Of a DNA stretch of 62,668 bases, positions 1 to 12,600 are shown one piece after another. Both the position numbers and the translations under genes were made by a program. How positions within the stretch are numbered: position 1 is the first letter of the stretch; each line of letters opens with the position of its first letter. Below the pieces are notes generated by a model. The model had not been told where the DNA came from. It made no database searches and was given only the letters and a program-made list of their open reading frames with translations. The stretch covers positions 1-62,668 of the forward strand of contig NW_014013605.1 of assembly GCF_000611645.1 (NCBI RefSeq), written 5' to 3'. Source of the DNA: Monoraphidium neglectum. Taxonomy: Eukaryota > Chlorophyta > Chlorophyceae > Sphaeropleales > Selenastraceae.

Positions 1-1593
1 GGGGTGAAGGTCGGTGAGCAGGAGCAACCATGGTGCGTGCGGGTCAGGCCTGACTTCCTGCGGGCGCATGATGCCACACCCTTGGACTTGCAGTTGTGCA
101 GGGCAGCAGCCCGCCCAGGCGCGTCTGTTTGGCTTTGCCTGGCGTTGATGCATGCTGGCATGCTGTATTTCCTCATGTCTCCTATCCCGTCCAACCCGTT
201 GAACCCATCCGGCATCCGGCCTGACCCTCGAACCCACCAGAGCGAGCTTGAGAAAAACAAGTGCCGGCCCAAGAGCATTGACGTGTGGCTGCGCGGCGTC
301 GACACGGAGGTCTTCCACCCCCGCCACCGCAGCGAGGAGATGCGGCTGCGCATGACGGAGGGCCACCCCGAGGCGCCGCTGCTCGTATACGTCGGACGCC
401 TGGGAGCAGGTGACTGCGCGTTGACTGCGTTTGACCGCGCTCCTGCTGTTTCCTCTTGTCGCGTTCGGTTGTTGTGTGTTTGGGACATCCCTGCAGGCGC
501 AAGCGTGCACTACCTGCCGGTTTGTGAAGCGATTTCTCTGGGTTAATTGGCCCAACGTCGCACTTTGCTGCTGCGCCAACGGGATGCAGCCAGCCCTTCA
601 GCTTCCACATGACCGGCACACCACCACCCCGTTCCTGCTGCGGCTGCTTTCAACCCGCCGCTTTCGAACCTTGTCCATCCCTCCCATCGCCCGCCCTCGC
701 CCCCCAGAGAAAAACCTCACGGTGCTCAAGGGCGTGCTGGAGGCGGTGCCCAGCGCGCGGCTCGCGTTTGTTGGCGACGGGCCCCAGCGCGAGGAGCTGG
801 AGCGCGTCTTTGCGGGGTTGCCCGTCAAGTTCATGGTGGGCGGGTTGTGAGGCGCCCGGGGTGTGGGCAACAAGTTGGCGCGAGGGCTTTGGCGTGCAAA
901 CGTTTGCGAAGGCTGTTGCCACGCTACCTTTGTGGGTGTCGGCGCGTTGCACCATGTCTGATTTCGCTTTTCTTGCCTCACCTGCTGCGCATCTGCGCCC
1001 CCACAAGCGCACTGCCCTTGGCCGTGCGCTCGTCCAGCCTGCTACCTCTTCATGACCCCGAACCCCTCCCCCACCAAACCCCTCAGGGCATGATGAAGGG
1101 CCAGGAGCTGTCCGAGGCGTACGCCAGCGCCGACATATTTGTCATGCCCTCCGAGACCGAGACCCTGGGCTTTGTCGTCCTCGAGGCTATGGCCAGCGGC
1201 GTCCCCGTCGTCGCCGTCGCGGCCGGCGGCCTGACCGACATCCTCACGCAGCCAGGCAAGACCGGCCTGCTGTACGCGCCAGGCGACTATGCGGCCTGCG
1301 CCGGCCACGTGCGGCGGTTGGTGGCCGACCCGGCGGCCGCACGGGAGCTGGGGGCGGCGGGGCGCTCGGAGGTGGAGCTGTTTGGCTGGTCGGCCGCGAC
1401 GCGGAAGATCCGGGAGCAGCAGTACGCGCGCGCGATCCGGCTCGCGCGGGGCAAGCGGCGGTTCTGGTGGCTCGCGCTGCGGGTGCGGGCGGCGCGGCTG
1501 CTGCGGGCGTTGGGCGGGCTGGTGGTGGCGTCGTTCCTCGCGGTCGTGGCCGCGCTCGACTACGCGCGCCCCTACCGGCCTGTGGCGGCGTGA
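1..1593 (+). CDS. SQD2: UDP-sulfoquinovose:diacylglycerol sulfoquinovosyltransferase, 5' partial
   Basis: GT4-family glycosyltransferase that makes sulfoquinovosyldiacylglycerol, the sulfolipid of plastid membranes; its plant relative acts at the chloroplast envelope. Visible exons are 241-409, 708-835 and 1087-1593. They join in phase (804 nt) and give the C-terminal 267 residues. Seen: a GVDTEVFHPRHRSEEMR segment like plant SQD2, the strand VGRLGAEKNLTVLKGVLEAV across the first junction, FVGDGPQREELE, and the donor-binding block ASADIFVMPSETETLGFVVL with the GT4 E-x7-E pattern, followed by EAMASGVPVVAVAAGG. The N-terminal half lies upstream; 1-240 is read as intron, possibly with the tail of another exon in the first 15 bases. 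The C-terminus carries a hydrophobic stretch (LLRALGGLVVASFLAVVAAL) that I do not recall in plant SQD2. A generic GT4 enzyme is possible, but the junction residues fit SQD2 closely. Confidence 0.85.
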
Positions 1594-2783
1594 GGGCGCG
1601 CCAGGTCTTGAGGCCTGCTCGCGCAGCCGGCTGTCTGTGATGAAGAATATCAGCAGGGTGTTTTTCGTGGGCTGCGCGGCCGTTTAGGGTACATGCGGGC
1701 GCGTCCGCCGCCGTGGCCGGTTCGGCCGGAACGTCGCTTCCCGAGCGCCGCGCCGGCGTCTTTGTTTGAGAACGGGCCTGTTCATATTGGTCCTGTTTCA
1801 TCCCTCTCGACTGTCCTTGTTTGGTGCCACGTGGGACACGCCCTGGTTTGACTTGAGTTCGTACCACCACGCTTTTTTTCCAGAGCTTGCCTTGCGGCCG
1901 GCTGCTTACAGCAGCCACGCCCCAATTTGAGTCCAAGCCGATTGACCGTGTCTCTTCCAGTTTTATCATGATTCCTGTCGTGTTTGTCTGTGTGCTGGCA
2001 CGTGCTGCGCGGCACAGACGCCTGTGTGCTGGGTTAGCGCTTTGCTCATGCTGGGTCTCGTGTCCCATGTCCCGGCCTCGTGCCGTTGCTCCATCCACGG
2101 GGTTCCACCTTGTCAGCTCCACCCAGCGCGGCAGGGAAGCCAGCCTGCCACTCTTTTCCCTGTGGCCCCTTGTGCACCTGATGTCACTCTGACCCCCCCC
2201 TGCGTTGCATGCAGTTGTGGCAAGCAAACAGGATGCGAGAAGAAACAGAGGCATCATCAAAGGGCCTGCCTTGCAACATTCGCACCCCATTACCTGAATC
2301 ATTTCATGCAGCCCGCCGTGACGATTCATCGATACAGTTACCCCTTGTCTGTGCGCCGTACACCTGCACGCCGGGGCGTAGTCGCTGCATTCTAGTACCG
2401 GTTCTATGCAGGGCGCTGTGCCACAATCTATGCTTGATGACCTGGCATGTCTGTCATACGGGCTACATCCTTATACATGTAACCTCAAATATGATGCCGT
2501 CCAGTTGTCTCAGGCACAGAGTGGTGGGCGGATTGCGAGTGACCACAGTCCAAGTGCGAGTGATACCGAACGTGAGTAAGAGCTCAGAGCTCTGTGGTTC
2601 CGGCCATGGCTGGTATCAACTGTAGTTACGTCAAGGGTAGCATCTGAGCATCTGTGTGTTTATATCGACTACGATAACGAATTTGTGCTTGTTATGACAT
2701 CGCGATCTGTGCTTATCATACATCCAAGTCCTCGACCGCGGGTCGAAGCCGTTCAGAGCACACAGCAAATATAGTTACGGAAG
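1594..2783. other. Intergenic, probable SQD2 3' UTR
   Basis: No supported gene in this 1.2 kb. Base composition drops in GC after about 1750. A plus-strand TGTAA at 2478-2482 is the first candidate polyadenylation signal after the SQD2 stop and would give a 3' UTR of about 0.9 kb. The long opposite-strand frame here (1244-2329) is judged a shadow of the GC-rich coding sequence. Confidence 0.5.
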
Positions 2784-4087
2784 ATGGCGGTTTCGGCAAG
2801 AGGAGCGCGCTTGTCAGCCTGGTCTCCGTCGCAGCAACAGCATTTGCGCGGGCTTTGCAGGGCACCACGCTGCGGCGCGCCTCTGCGGCCCACACATTTG
2901 CAGCCATACCACCGGGGTTTGGGCGTGCTGGTGAGCAGAATGCTGTGACGTGAAGCTGTTGCCGATTGCCGAGTACCAGGACACAAGGAATATTTCAGCA
3001 TACAGGTAAAGCGACCCCGGCGCTGCTGCACTTGCGCAAGCTCTCGCCCTTGACTACCCTCACCTACGCGGCTTCACGCTCCCCCACGCGCGCATGCACC
3101 CGCCGCCTGCATGCGGCATGCAGATAAGATCATTGCCGCAGGACGGCGGCGAGCCGGCGCAGGCGTCTGCAGCAGCCGCGACGGACCAGCAGCAGCCGGA
3201 GCCCAGCGGCGTCGCAAAGCTCGTTGGCACGCCTGCTTACCTCGCCATGGAGGTGCGCTTCGCTGTCGCAGGCGCCGGGTGGATGCCCAACCTCGTTTCA
3301 ACAGGGCGGCGGAGCGCTCTCTCATGCCGGTCACTGTGCCGTGTGCCTCCATGGCCCGCATGCTCTGCAGCCCCCCGCAGCATACTTATGCATGCTAGGT
3401 GGCATGCTGGGCCGCCCTGCTTCCCAATCCCGCGCCTGAAATTTCAGATCGCGGAGCTGCTGCTGCTGCTCATGCTGTATGACGCGGCCTGGTCAGGGGA
3501 TTGGAGCCGCATCGGAGCTATTACCAAGGGTAGGCTCAGCAGCCCCAGTACCCCCGCCAGAGGAAACCGCCAGCCACGGAACTGCTGCTTCGTCCTCTTC
3601 CGCTCTTTTGTGTTGCTTGTTTTGCAACCAATGCTGCAACTACTATCAAAGGCACCGTCCGCTGCGCTCTGCAAGCTGCTTGCGCCCTCAGTTTGGTGCA
3701 AACTCACAGAACCACTCAACTGCGACTCATACAACCACAGACACGGAGCTGCTGCTGCAGAAGCTCTCACTCGTCCCGCTCATCGGCCACGTGGTCACAG
3801 CTGTGGGGGCCGGCGTCCTCGCCAGCCGCAAGGGCAAGAGCCCCGTTGTCCCTGCAATCAAGGTGGGCGAATTGGGGAATGTGGTGTTTGGTGAGTTTGT
3901 TTGCACACATGCCTGTCGCGTTCATCCACCCTCTGTCCATGCAGCCTCCTGCGCTGCTGTTGGCTTTGAGCAGCTCAACAACTGTCTTCTGCGGTCGTGC
4001 CTACACCTGTTTGGCTTGCCGCCACCCACCCAACAGGGCTACCTTTTTGGCGCGCTGGGTCTGTACGAGGAGCAGTACTCGCGATGA
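2784..4087 (+). CDS. Unrecognised plastid-type small membrane protein
   Basis: Model: 2784-2930, 3124-3252, 3448-3529, 3741-3862, 4037-4087; 531 nt, 176 residues. The ATG at 2784 opens a 49-residue exon rich in Arg, Ser and Ala with almost no acidic residues, like a chloroplast (or mitochondrial) transit peptide. The mature part has two hydrophobic segments: one around YLAMEIAELLLLLMLYDAAW (about 89-108) and one around LVPLIGHVVTAVGAGVL (about 130-146). It ends GYLFGALGLYEEQYSR. The acceptor of exon 2 could instead be used at 3142 (six residues shorter). The donor of exon 4 is chosen at 3863 (AAG/GTGGGC), but the frame stays open through that intron, so a retained-intron form is possible. I do not recognise the family; a thylakoid or envelope protein is an inference from composition only. 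Confidence 0.6.
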
Positions 4088-4927
4088 CTGCTGTTATGGA
4101 CCTGAGCTGTGTATTCACAAGGCTGGTTGTTTGACAATGCACTTTTTTATGGACTTGTCATATTCTTGTTACCAAGGGGCTGGCGTGGGCTGTGCTGCCT
4201 GAGCCCAAGGGAGCACCACATTTAACAAGGAAGCGCGCTCCCTTGTGAGCTTGACATCACAGCCCCCGCTAGCCAAGTCAAGCGGTACGCAGGCTCCTAC
4301 AGAATCAACCCCGCTTGTCCACTCTCAACGAAACTCGCAAACCTTTGTGTTAGCAACAGACCTGGCGACAGGTTCCCGTCAGGTGCCCCCTGATGACCAG
4401 GGCACTTCACGATGAGGCTGCAGCCACCGCGAACGCCATGGAACCCCGCCGCTCAGCAATAATGAGGATTGAAATCATTGAAGAGTGCAACGGATACCGC
4501 TTTGTTGGCCCCTTCTAGCTGAGATAGAGGGCTCGGTGGACGATCAGACCTGGCGTGGCCTACCGCTCGCTGGTCTGCTCAGCCAAAGGTGTTGAGGTGC
4601 GTGGCGTGATAAGGAAATGAGCAGTAATTCAAATCAACAAGAAAGCGGTCCATATAACCCATGTTGATGTTCTGCATCGTCAAGGCCGACAACGCGCGGG
4701 CCTCTACAGCACCCACGACGCTAAAACGAACGTAAAATTGGATCATAGGCCACTTCATACTGGCTCACAGCACCCCAGCGCGATCGCCGAACGCCATTGC
4801 GCTGCGTCCGCACAGGCGGCGCCGCCCCGCCCAGCCCGAGCCGTGTTGTTGGCACAACCAGCCCCAAGTCACCAAGGGGCGATGCCCAGCCGCAGCTGCT
4901 GACACAGCAGGACAAATCTGAGCAGCA
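4088..4927. other. Intergenic / promoter region of the myosin gene
   Basis: 840 bases with no coding frame I can support. Holds the 3' UTR of the upstream plastid-protein gene and the leader of the myosin gene. No TGTAA signal was found by eye. Confidence 0.4.
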
Positions 4928-5567
4928 ATGAGGTCCCCAGGCAGGCCCGGGACTCCTAGCGCCATCGCAAACGGCGGAGGCGGCAATGCCAGTGGTGCCC
5001 GGGCCACTGGTGTCGACGACGCCATTGGCGCGCTCGACCGCGGCAGCCGCGTCTGGTACAGGCAGGATGCGACCACCTGGATCCTCGCTGAGCTGCGAGA
5101 GCCGCTGCCGGCCGCCGACTCCACAATCGCGGCGGGCGCCGACGGGCGCGCTGGCAGCGCGGCTCTCGCCGCGCCCGCAGCGGTGGTCACGCTTCTGTCC
5201 GGCCCTATGGCCGGCCGGGTGCTCGAGGGCGTCCCCGCGTCCAGCCTGCTGCCCGCAAACCCGGATCTGCAGGCGGCGATCCCGGACCTCACTCAGCTGT
5301 CATTTTTGAACGAGCCCTCCATCCTGGGCAACCTGCAGCTGCGGTACTCCGCCGATCACATCTACACCTGCGCGGGCCCGGTGCTGATCGCGCTCAACCC
5401 CTGCAAGGAGCTGCCGCTGTACACACCAGAGATCCAGCACGAATACAGGGGTGGGTTCAGGCGGGCTCAAAAATATTGGGCCCCAGCGAGCAGTTGGGCG
5501 GGCGTGGTGGCACCACGTGGACCGCAGTGATTGGGCGCAGGGTGTGTGTGTATAAGTGTGTGTGTGT

Positions 5568-5604
<37 letters not shown>

Positions 5605-7143
5605 AGTGTGTGTGTGTGTGTTGGGGGGGGGGGGTTGGGACCGTCACGCGGCTATTCTCTAGCTGCAGAGTGAGCGGGGCGACTGACACGGCCGGATACG
5701 CAAACCCGCGGCTCACCGCTCGCTGACGCGCCCCCCTTGCGGAAACGCGCGCCTTGCGGCCTGCCGCCTGCCCGCAGCGGTGGCGCACGAGTCGCTGCAC
5801 GCGCTGCCGCCCCACGTGTACATGGTGGCGGGCGCGGCCTACAGGGCCATGGTGCGGGAGGGCGCCAGCCAGTCCATCGTCATCAACGGGGAGTCTGGGG
5901 CAGGTGCGGTGGTCTCACACGCCTGTGCGCGCAGCAAGTGTATGGGGCCGGGGTGCTCATGTGGGGGGAAATCGGGGGTGCGACAGTGGAGTGCACAGCG
6001 GCTTGCGCTGGGTAGGAGACGAGGTGTGCGTATGTATACTGCGTGTGTGTTGTGTGTGGTGTGTGGTGTGTGGTGTGCGTGTGTGTGTGTGTGATTTTTA
6101 ATGGTTCTCTGCCCAGAGTTGCCAGCACAAACTGCCGTTGTATGGGAAGCAAATCCGCCTGCAATTGCCCCTGTTCCCTGTCCCCACCCCCTCTTTCCCA
6201 CCTCATCGTCGCAGGCAAGACCGAGACCACCAAGCGTGCGATGCGCTTCCTGGCATCCCTGGCGGGCGGCCCGGGGCGCATAGAGGAGCGCGTGCTGGAG
6301 ACCAACCCGGTGCTGGAGGCCTTCGGCAACGCCAAGACGCTGCGCAACCACAACAGCAGCAGGCGCGTGCGCACACGTGCACGCGCACGTGCGCAAGCGC
6401 CGCGGCCCAGTCTGTCCCCTGACCGCGCCACCCCCAGCAAGCTACGGCAGCCGGCCGTCGAAAGGAGGATTGGCGGCGGGCCGCCATGCTTGCTGCACAC
6501 CAGCCGCCCCCTTCTCCCGACGCACCGGGTCCTTTTGAGACCGCGTCGCCCCTCAAAACCCTTCACCTGTTGCGCCTGCGTCCCCCCTGGCGCCCCAGGT
6601 TTGGCAAGCTGGTGGAGATCCACTTCAACGCGACACACCAGATCTGCGGCGCCCGCATCCGCACTTACCTCCTGGAGAAGAGCCGCGTGGTGGGGCCCCA
6701 GTCCACCTGACTATGTGCACTGCATGTGTTTGCACGCTTCGGCTACTTTTGTGCGCCATTTCAAGCCTTGCACTACCGTTTACAACTGGCAGCACACATA
6801 CGTGTGCTTGCACCCGTGCGTACTTGCTGGTGCGTTGTGTGTGTGCGTGCGCGTTTCAGCACGAGTGCGGCAAGGACTGAAGCCTCTTCTCCAAAAAGCT
6901 GAATCATTTGCCCGGTCGCCTTCCCCCCAAGGCGCGCCGCCTGCCAGGGGAGCGCTCCTTCCACATCTTCTACCAGCTGGTGCGCGGCGCTGACGAGGCG
7001 CTGAGGGCGGCGCTGCGGCTGCCGGCCCGCCCCCAGGATTTCCAGTACCTGGCGCAGAGCGGCTGCCTGGTGGGTGGTCAGGGGTCGCATGGACTGGTGC
7101 GCCATCCATCAAGGGTGGGGCTGTGCGAGAGCATTCCGGCATG

Positions 7144-7186
<43 letters not shown>

Positions 7187-8112
7187 GCTTGTGGAGGTTG
7201 CCCAGTGCAGTTGAGAGCCTTGAGGGGGCTGTCTCGGGATGACGATCGGCCGTGCACAGGGATGGGTGAGGGACACATGCAGGCTGCCACGAGCCCATCA
7301 CTTCACGCACAAGTTCACAACTACAAGTGCGTCCACTCACATGCCCCACTCCATGCACTTAAACTCTTACGCATATCACACACACACATGCACACGATGT
7401 GCTTCATAATTGCAGGACATCGCTGGCGTCGACGATGCCAAAGACTTTGGAGAGGTCAAGGCGGCGCTAGCCGACATTGGAATCTCGCCAGATCACCAAA
7501 ACGCGCTGTTTGCGCTGCTGTCCGGGGTGCTGTGGCTAGGCAACCTGGAGTTTGAGGCGGTGACTGATGACAGCAGCCGCGTCGCAACAAGCTGCGACGG
7601 CAGCGGCGGTGCGCTGGAGGCGGCGGCGGAGATGCTGGGGGTGGAAAAGGACGCGCTGGCTCACGCGCTCACGAACAAAAAGGTGCGGCACGCTTTTACG
7701 GTCAAGGGTTTTTTAGGGTAAACTGCTGCTGACCGTCCCTGCAACTATGCCGTTTTATGCTTCTGCGCATCAGTGCAAGGTTGTCGCTCTGATTACCTCC
7801 CTCAGCAGCACCACCCCAACACCCTCTCGGCCTCGCCTGCTCTCTGCAATCTGTCCCACCTGTCCCCGCGCTTCTCGTCTCCGCTGGCACTCAGATCCGC
7901 GCGCGCAACGATCTAATCGTGAAGCACCTGAATGCTGACGAGGCGGCGGAGGCGCGCAATGCGCTCGCCAAGGCCGTCTACGCAGGGGTGTTCAAATGGG
8001 TGCGCTGCCTGAGGCTGTGGTTTCAGTTGATTGTTGAATATGCACCTCTGGCCTGTTTGAGCAGCTTAAGGGGACGCTACCACTGCACTGACACAGCCCT
8101 TCACAAAACAAC

Positions 8113-8186
<74 letters not shown>

Positions 8187-9637
8187 GCCCGCATGTGCGT
8201 CCGCCTGGCTTCTCAGGTCGTGTCCCGCATCAACGAGTCCCTGGACACCGGTCGCCGCGGTACCGGTCAGTTCATCGCCATCCTGGACATATACGGCTTT
8301 GAGGCGTTCAACACCAATAGCTTCGAGCAGCTGTGCATCAACTACGCAAATGAGGCGCTGCAGCAGCAGGTGGGGCGGGCCTGAGGGGCGGGGCGAGGCG
8401 ACATGTGTGTTTGCGAGGGGCGGGGCGTGATGGTGCGCGTCATGATGCTCAAGCCCTGCGCGATGGGCTGCAGCAGCATGCGGCTCGCGCTGCTCACCAT
8501 AATCAGCCAGCCAGCTACCCAACCACCTGCCCGACCCATCCTGACACCCCTGCTCTTGTCCCCACCCATCCCTCCTCAGCCCACTCCTCAGCCCACCCCT
8601 CTGCCCCCCTACCCCACCCCCAGTTCACGCGCCACCTGTTCACCCTGGAGCAGGAGGAGTACATGGCTGAGGGGGTCGACTGGACGAAGGTGGGGGGCCC
8701 AGGGGGGGCGCGGACTTGTTGGGCCGCTACCGGCATGCGTGTCAACATGCAAGCAGCACGACTGCAGACAGGCAACCGCACAGGTGGCTCGAACGGGGGA
8801 GCAAGGACGATGCGAGCCCAAGATCAACAGATCATGTCCCAAGCTGTAACCCAATCACCCATGGCTCCCTTTTGGTGGCACGTCTCACCACGTTCCCCCT
8901 GCCCTGCCAACCCCAAAACCGCGCACCGACTGTTTTGGGACGGCCGCTCTCACCACCAAAGGTGGAGTGGACCGACAACAGCGCCTGCCTGGAAGCCATT
9001 GACGCGATGCCGCCCAGGGGCCTGGGTGTGCTCGCTGTGCTGGACAGCCAGTGCAAATTCCCCAAGGCAAGGGCTCTGATGGTGGAGTTTGAGCGCGCTG
9101 CTGGCCGGCGCGTGCAGCCGCAGCGCTCTGCCGCAGGGTCCCCGCTTGATGCAACGCACTGCCGTGCTACCAGCGTTGCATGTGTCGCAATAGTGGGTGC
9201 TTTTGTGAGCGGCTGTCACTCCAGTGCGCCTGCAAGTTGACAATCGCATACGCGCCGGTTCGCATGCAGCCAACATACACACCTTGAGCCACGCCCCGGC
9301 CTGCACTCACGCTCCCGTGCCGCCATGGCTGCGCAGGCCTCCGACGAAACGTTTGTCACCGCGCTGCGCGACGCCATGGGCGCAAACGAGATATTTGCGA
9401 CCGACCCCCGGCACCCGGTGCGCAGACCCAAGGCCTGACCTGGCATTGCCGGCGGGCGCGGTATTTCCCTCGCATGCGCGCGACACCCGCACGCTTGGGA
9501 TTTTGGATGTGGCTGGTGTTGATCGCGACTGCCTAGTGTCTTCCAGTGCACCTCTGCCGTTAGACGCTGCTTCTCATCCGAATGGCACACACCCAACACA
9601 GAACACACTCAAGATTACGTAGGCGCCGGCACACGCG

Positions 9638-9684
<47 letters not shown>

Positions 9685-12600
9685 CCTCACCGCCACCTCT
9701 CCTCCCCGAAGGACCAATTCCTGCTGCGCCACTACGCCGGCCCCGTGGCCTACAGTGCCCCCGGCTTTTTGGACAAGAACAAGGACGCCCTGAACCCTGA
9801 CCTCCTGGGGATCGTCTCCGACAGCGACAGCTGGCTGCTCTCCAACATCGGCGCCTCGCTGTCCGAGGTTGCCTCTGCTGACGGCGCCGCAAACCCCGGC
9901 GGGAACCTCGGCGGGGGCTCTGGCGCGAACGCAACCGTCAGCGGGCGGTTTGGGCGGCAGCTGCGGGAGCTGCTGGCGACGCTCGACGCTACCGGGCTGC
10001 ACTTTGTGCGCTGCGTCAAGCCGAACGCCGCGCTGGCGGCGGGCGCGTTCTGCCCTGAGCTTGTGCTTGGGCAGCTGCGGTGCTGCGGCGTGCTGGAGGT
10101 CGCGCGGGTGTCGAGGGCGGGGTTCCCCACGCGGTACCCCCACGCGGTGTTTGTGGAGCGGTACAGACTGATGCTGACGCGCGACCAGCAGGCGGCGCTC
10201 GCGGCGGCGCCGGGCGCGCGCGGCGGGGCAGGGGNNNNNNNNNNNNNNNNNNNNNNNNNNNNNNNNNNNNNNNNNNNNNNNNNNNNNNNNNNNNNNNNNN
10301 NNNNNNNNNNNNNNNNNNNNNNNNNNNNNNNNNNNNNNNNNNNNNNNNNNNNNNNNNNNNNNNNNNNNNNNNNNNNNNNNNNNNNNNNNNNNNNNNNNNN
10401 NNNNNNNNNNNNNNNNNNNNNNNNNNNNNNNNNNNNNNNNNNNNNNNNNNNNNNNNNNNNNNNNNNNNNNNNNNNNNNNNNNNNNNNNNNNNNNNNNNNN
10501 NNNNNNNNNNNNNNNNNNNNNNNNNNNNNNNNNNNNNNNNNNNNNNNNNNNNNNNNNNNNNNNNNNNNNNNNNNNNNNNNNNNNNNNNNNNNNNNNNNNN
10601 NNNNNNNNNNNNNNNNNNNNNNNNNNNNNNCCGGCGGCGGCGGCGGCGGCGCGGTGGCGGCGGTGGCGGCGGTGCTGCGGGCGTTTGGGGTGAAGGAGGG
10701 GCAGTTTGCGATAGGGCACACCAAGGTGTTCTTCAGGCCAGGTGGGTGGGCCACAGTTGGCGGTTCAGATGGCAGTTCAGGGGTTTGACATGTTTTGTGT
10801 TCAGGGCTAGGTTCAGCAATGGACTGAGAAGATTGACAGGGGCGCGGCCCAACCATGCTAATCTGCAAACAGCATACCCCCTGCAGCCAGCTCAACTCTT
10901 CCCTGTGTTCTGTGTCCAGCGATCCTGCAAGGACATCGATCCTGCCGTGTGTGTTTCAAACCAGTTTCATTCCTATCAATCCATCCAACCCCAAACCCTG
11001 GTCTCAAACCCATGCAAATCCCCTTGCCAGGCGTACTGGGATTTGTGGAAGACCGCTGGGCACGCACCCAGCAGGCGGCGCTCAGGATCCAGGCGGCCAC
11101 ACGCATGCGCTCCGCGCGCGACGCCTTCCTCCGCGCGCGCGCCGCCGCCGCCACGCTCCAGTCCGGCTGGCGCGCCCGCGGCACGCGTCTCGCGCACGCG
11201 CACGCGGTCCGCCAGCACCGCGCCGCCGCCCTGATCCAGGCGTGCTGGCGCGGCGCCGCCGCGCGCGCGCTGCTGCGGCGCGCTCGCGCGGCCGCGACGA
11301 CCATCCAGGCCGCCGAGCGCCGCCGCGCGCTCCGAGCGCGCATTGCGGCGCGGGAACGCGCGCGCGCGGCCGCGGACGCGTCCGCCGCGGCGGCGGCCGA
11401 GGAGGCGCGGCTGCGTGAGGCGTCGTTCGACGCGCTGCAGCGGCGCTACGGCGCCGCGTCCCTGGAAGACGTGGGGGCGGCGCTCGCGTGCTGGGGCAGC
11501 CTGCGGGACGAGGCAGGCGCGCGGCGGGACCCTGCTGACATCAGCGCGGCTCTCTCCTTGTACAGCGCCCTCCAGAGCCTCGAGGCCGGCGCCCGCGGCG
11601 ACTGCCAGGCGGGCCTGCCGGCGTCGTGGGGCCCGGGCGGCGCGCGCGACGCGGCTGCGGTGGCGGCGGCGCTGCGGCTGGCGGGCGCCGCGCGAGCGAG
11701 GGGGCTGGCTGACGAGGCGGCGCTGGCGGAGGCGCTCGATATCGCCGAGGCGGCGCGTCATGCACTGGGGCCGGACGGCTCCGACGCGGCGCAGGTGCGC
11801 GCGCTGCTGCGCGAGTTTGCGGCGACGCCTCGGGGGTCGCCGCGCGTGGGGCATAAGCTAGGCGCGGACGGAGCCGGCAGCCGTCCGCCAGGGGTCGCCA
11901 AGGCGCCGGCAGGCGACGAAGCGGACCGGCTGGATGCGGCGGCGGCGGCGGCGGCGGCAGGCGGCTGCACTGTGCACCAGGTGGAAGCGGCATCATTGCA
12001 GCAGGGGCAGAGGCAGACTAGCGACGAGCGGCAGCAGGAGTGGCAGCAAGAGCGGCAGCAGGGTGGGTACGTGAGCGGCGAGGAGGTCGAGGCGCTGCGG
12101 CGGCAGCTGGAGCGGGAGCGCGCCGCCAAGCGTCTGTACGCGCAGCGGCTGGAGCAGCAGGCGGTCGAGTGGATTGACCAGGTGGGGGGTCGTCGCCCGA
12201 TTTCAATATCTGCCTGGGGGCTGCCTGGGCCGCTGCTGCATAACACTAGACATCCCACATCGCATGATGCGCACTCACGCACACCGCTGGCTCGTCAGAG
12301 TCCTATGTCCTGCACCTTCCCAACTTCCGCCAACCGTTTCACTCCTCATGGGAAACACTCAACCCAGGTGCGCTGCCTCCAGGGCTACATCGATCACCTC
12401 AAGACCAACATGCAGCCGCTGCAGCACCACAACAACCACCACAACCACTATTACCATCATCAGCATGAGCAGCAGCACGAGCAGCAGTATGAGCAGCAGC
12501 AGCAGGAGGAGGAGGAGCAGCAGCAGCAGCAGCTGTGGCGGCTGTCTGCCGCCGGCAGCGGCGGCGGCGACAGTGTCACCAGCCCGCACACGCCGCTCGT

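Noticed and set aside
1244..2329. 361-codon minus-strand open frame opposite the SQD2 3' end
   Set aside because: Arg/Pro/Ala-rich shadow of GC-rich coding sequence that runs on into low-GC non-coding DNA; no recognisable motif.
8112..8522. Minus-strand frame with a long Val-Cys repeat
   Set aside because: Pure translation of the AC microsatellite in myosin intron 7.
5541..9680. CRISPR array or satellite
   Set aside because: Simple dinucleotide microsatellites without spacers, inside introns of a eukaryotic gene.
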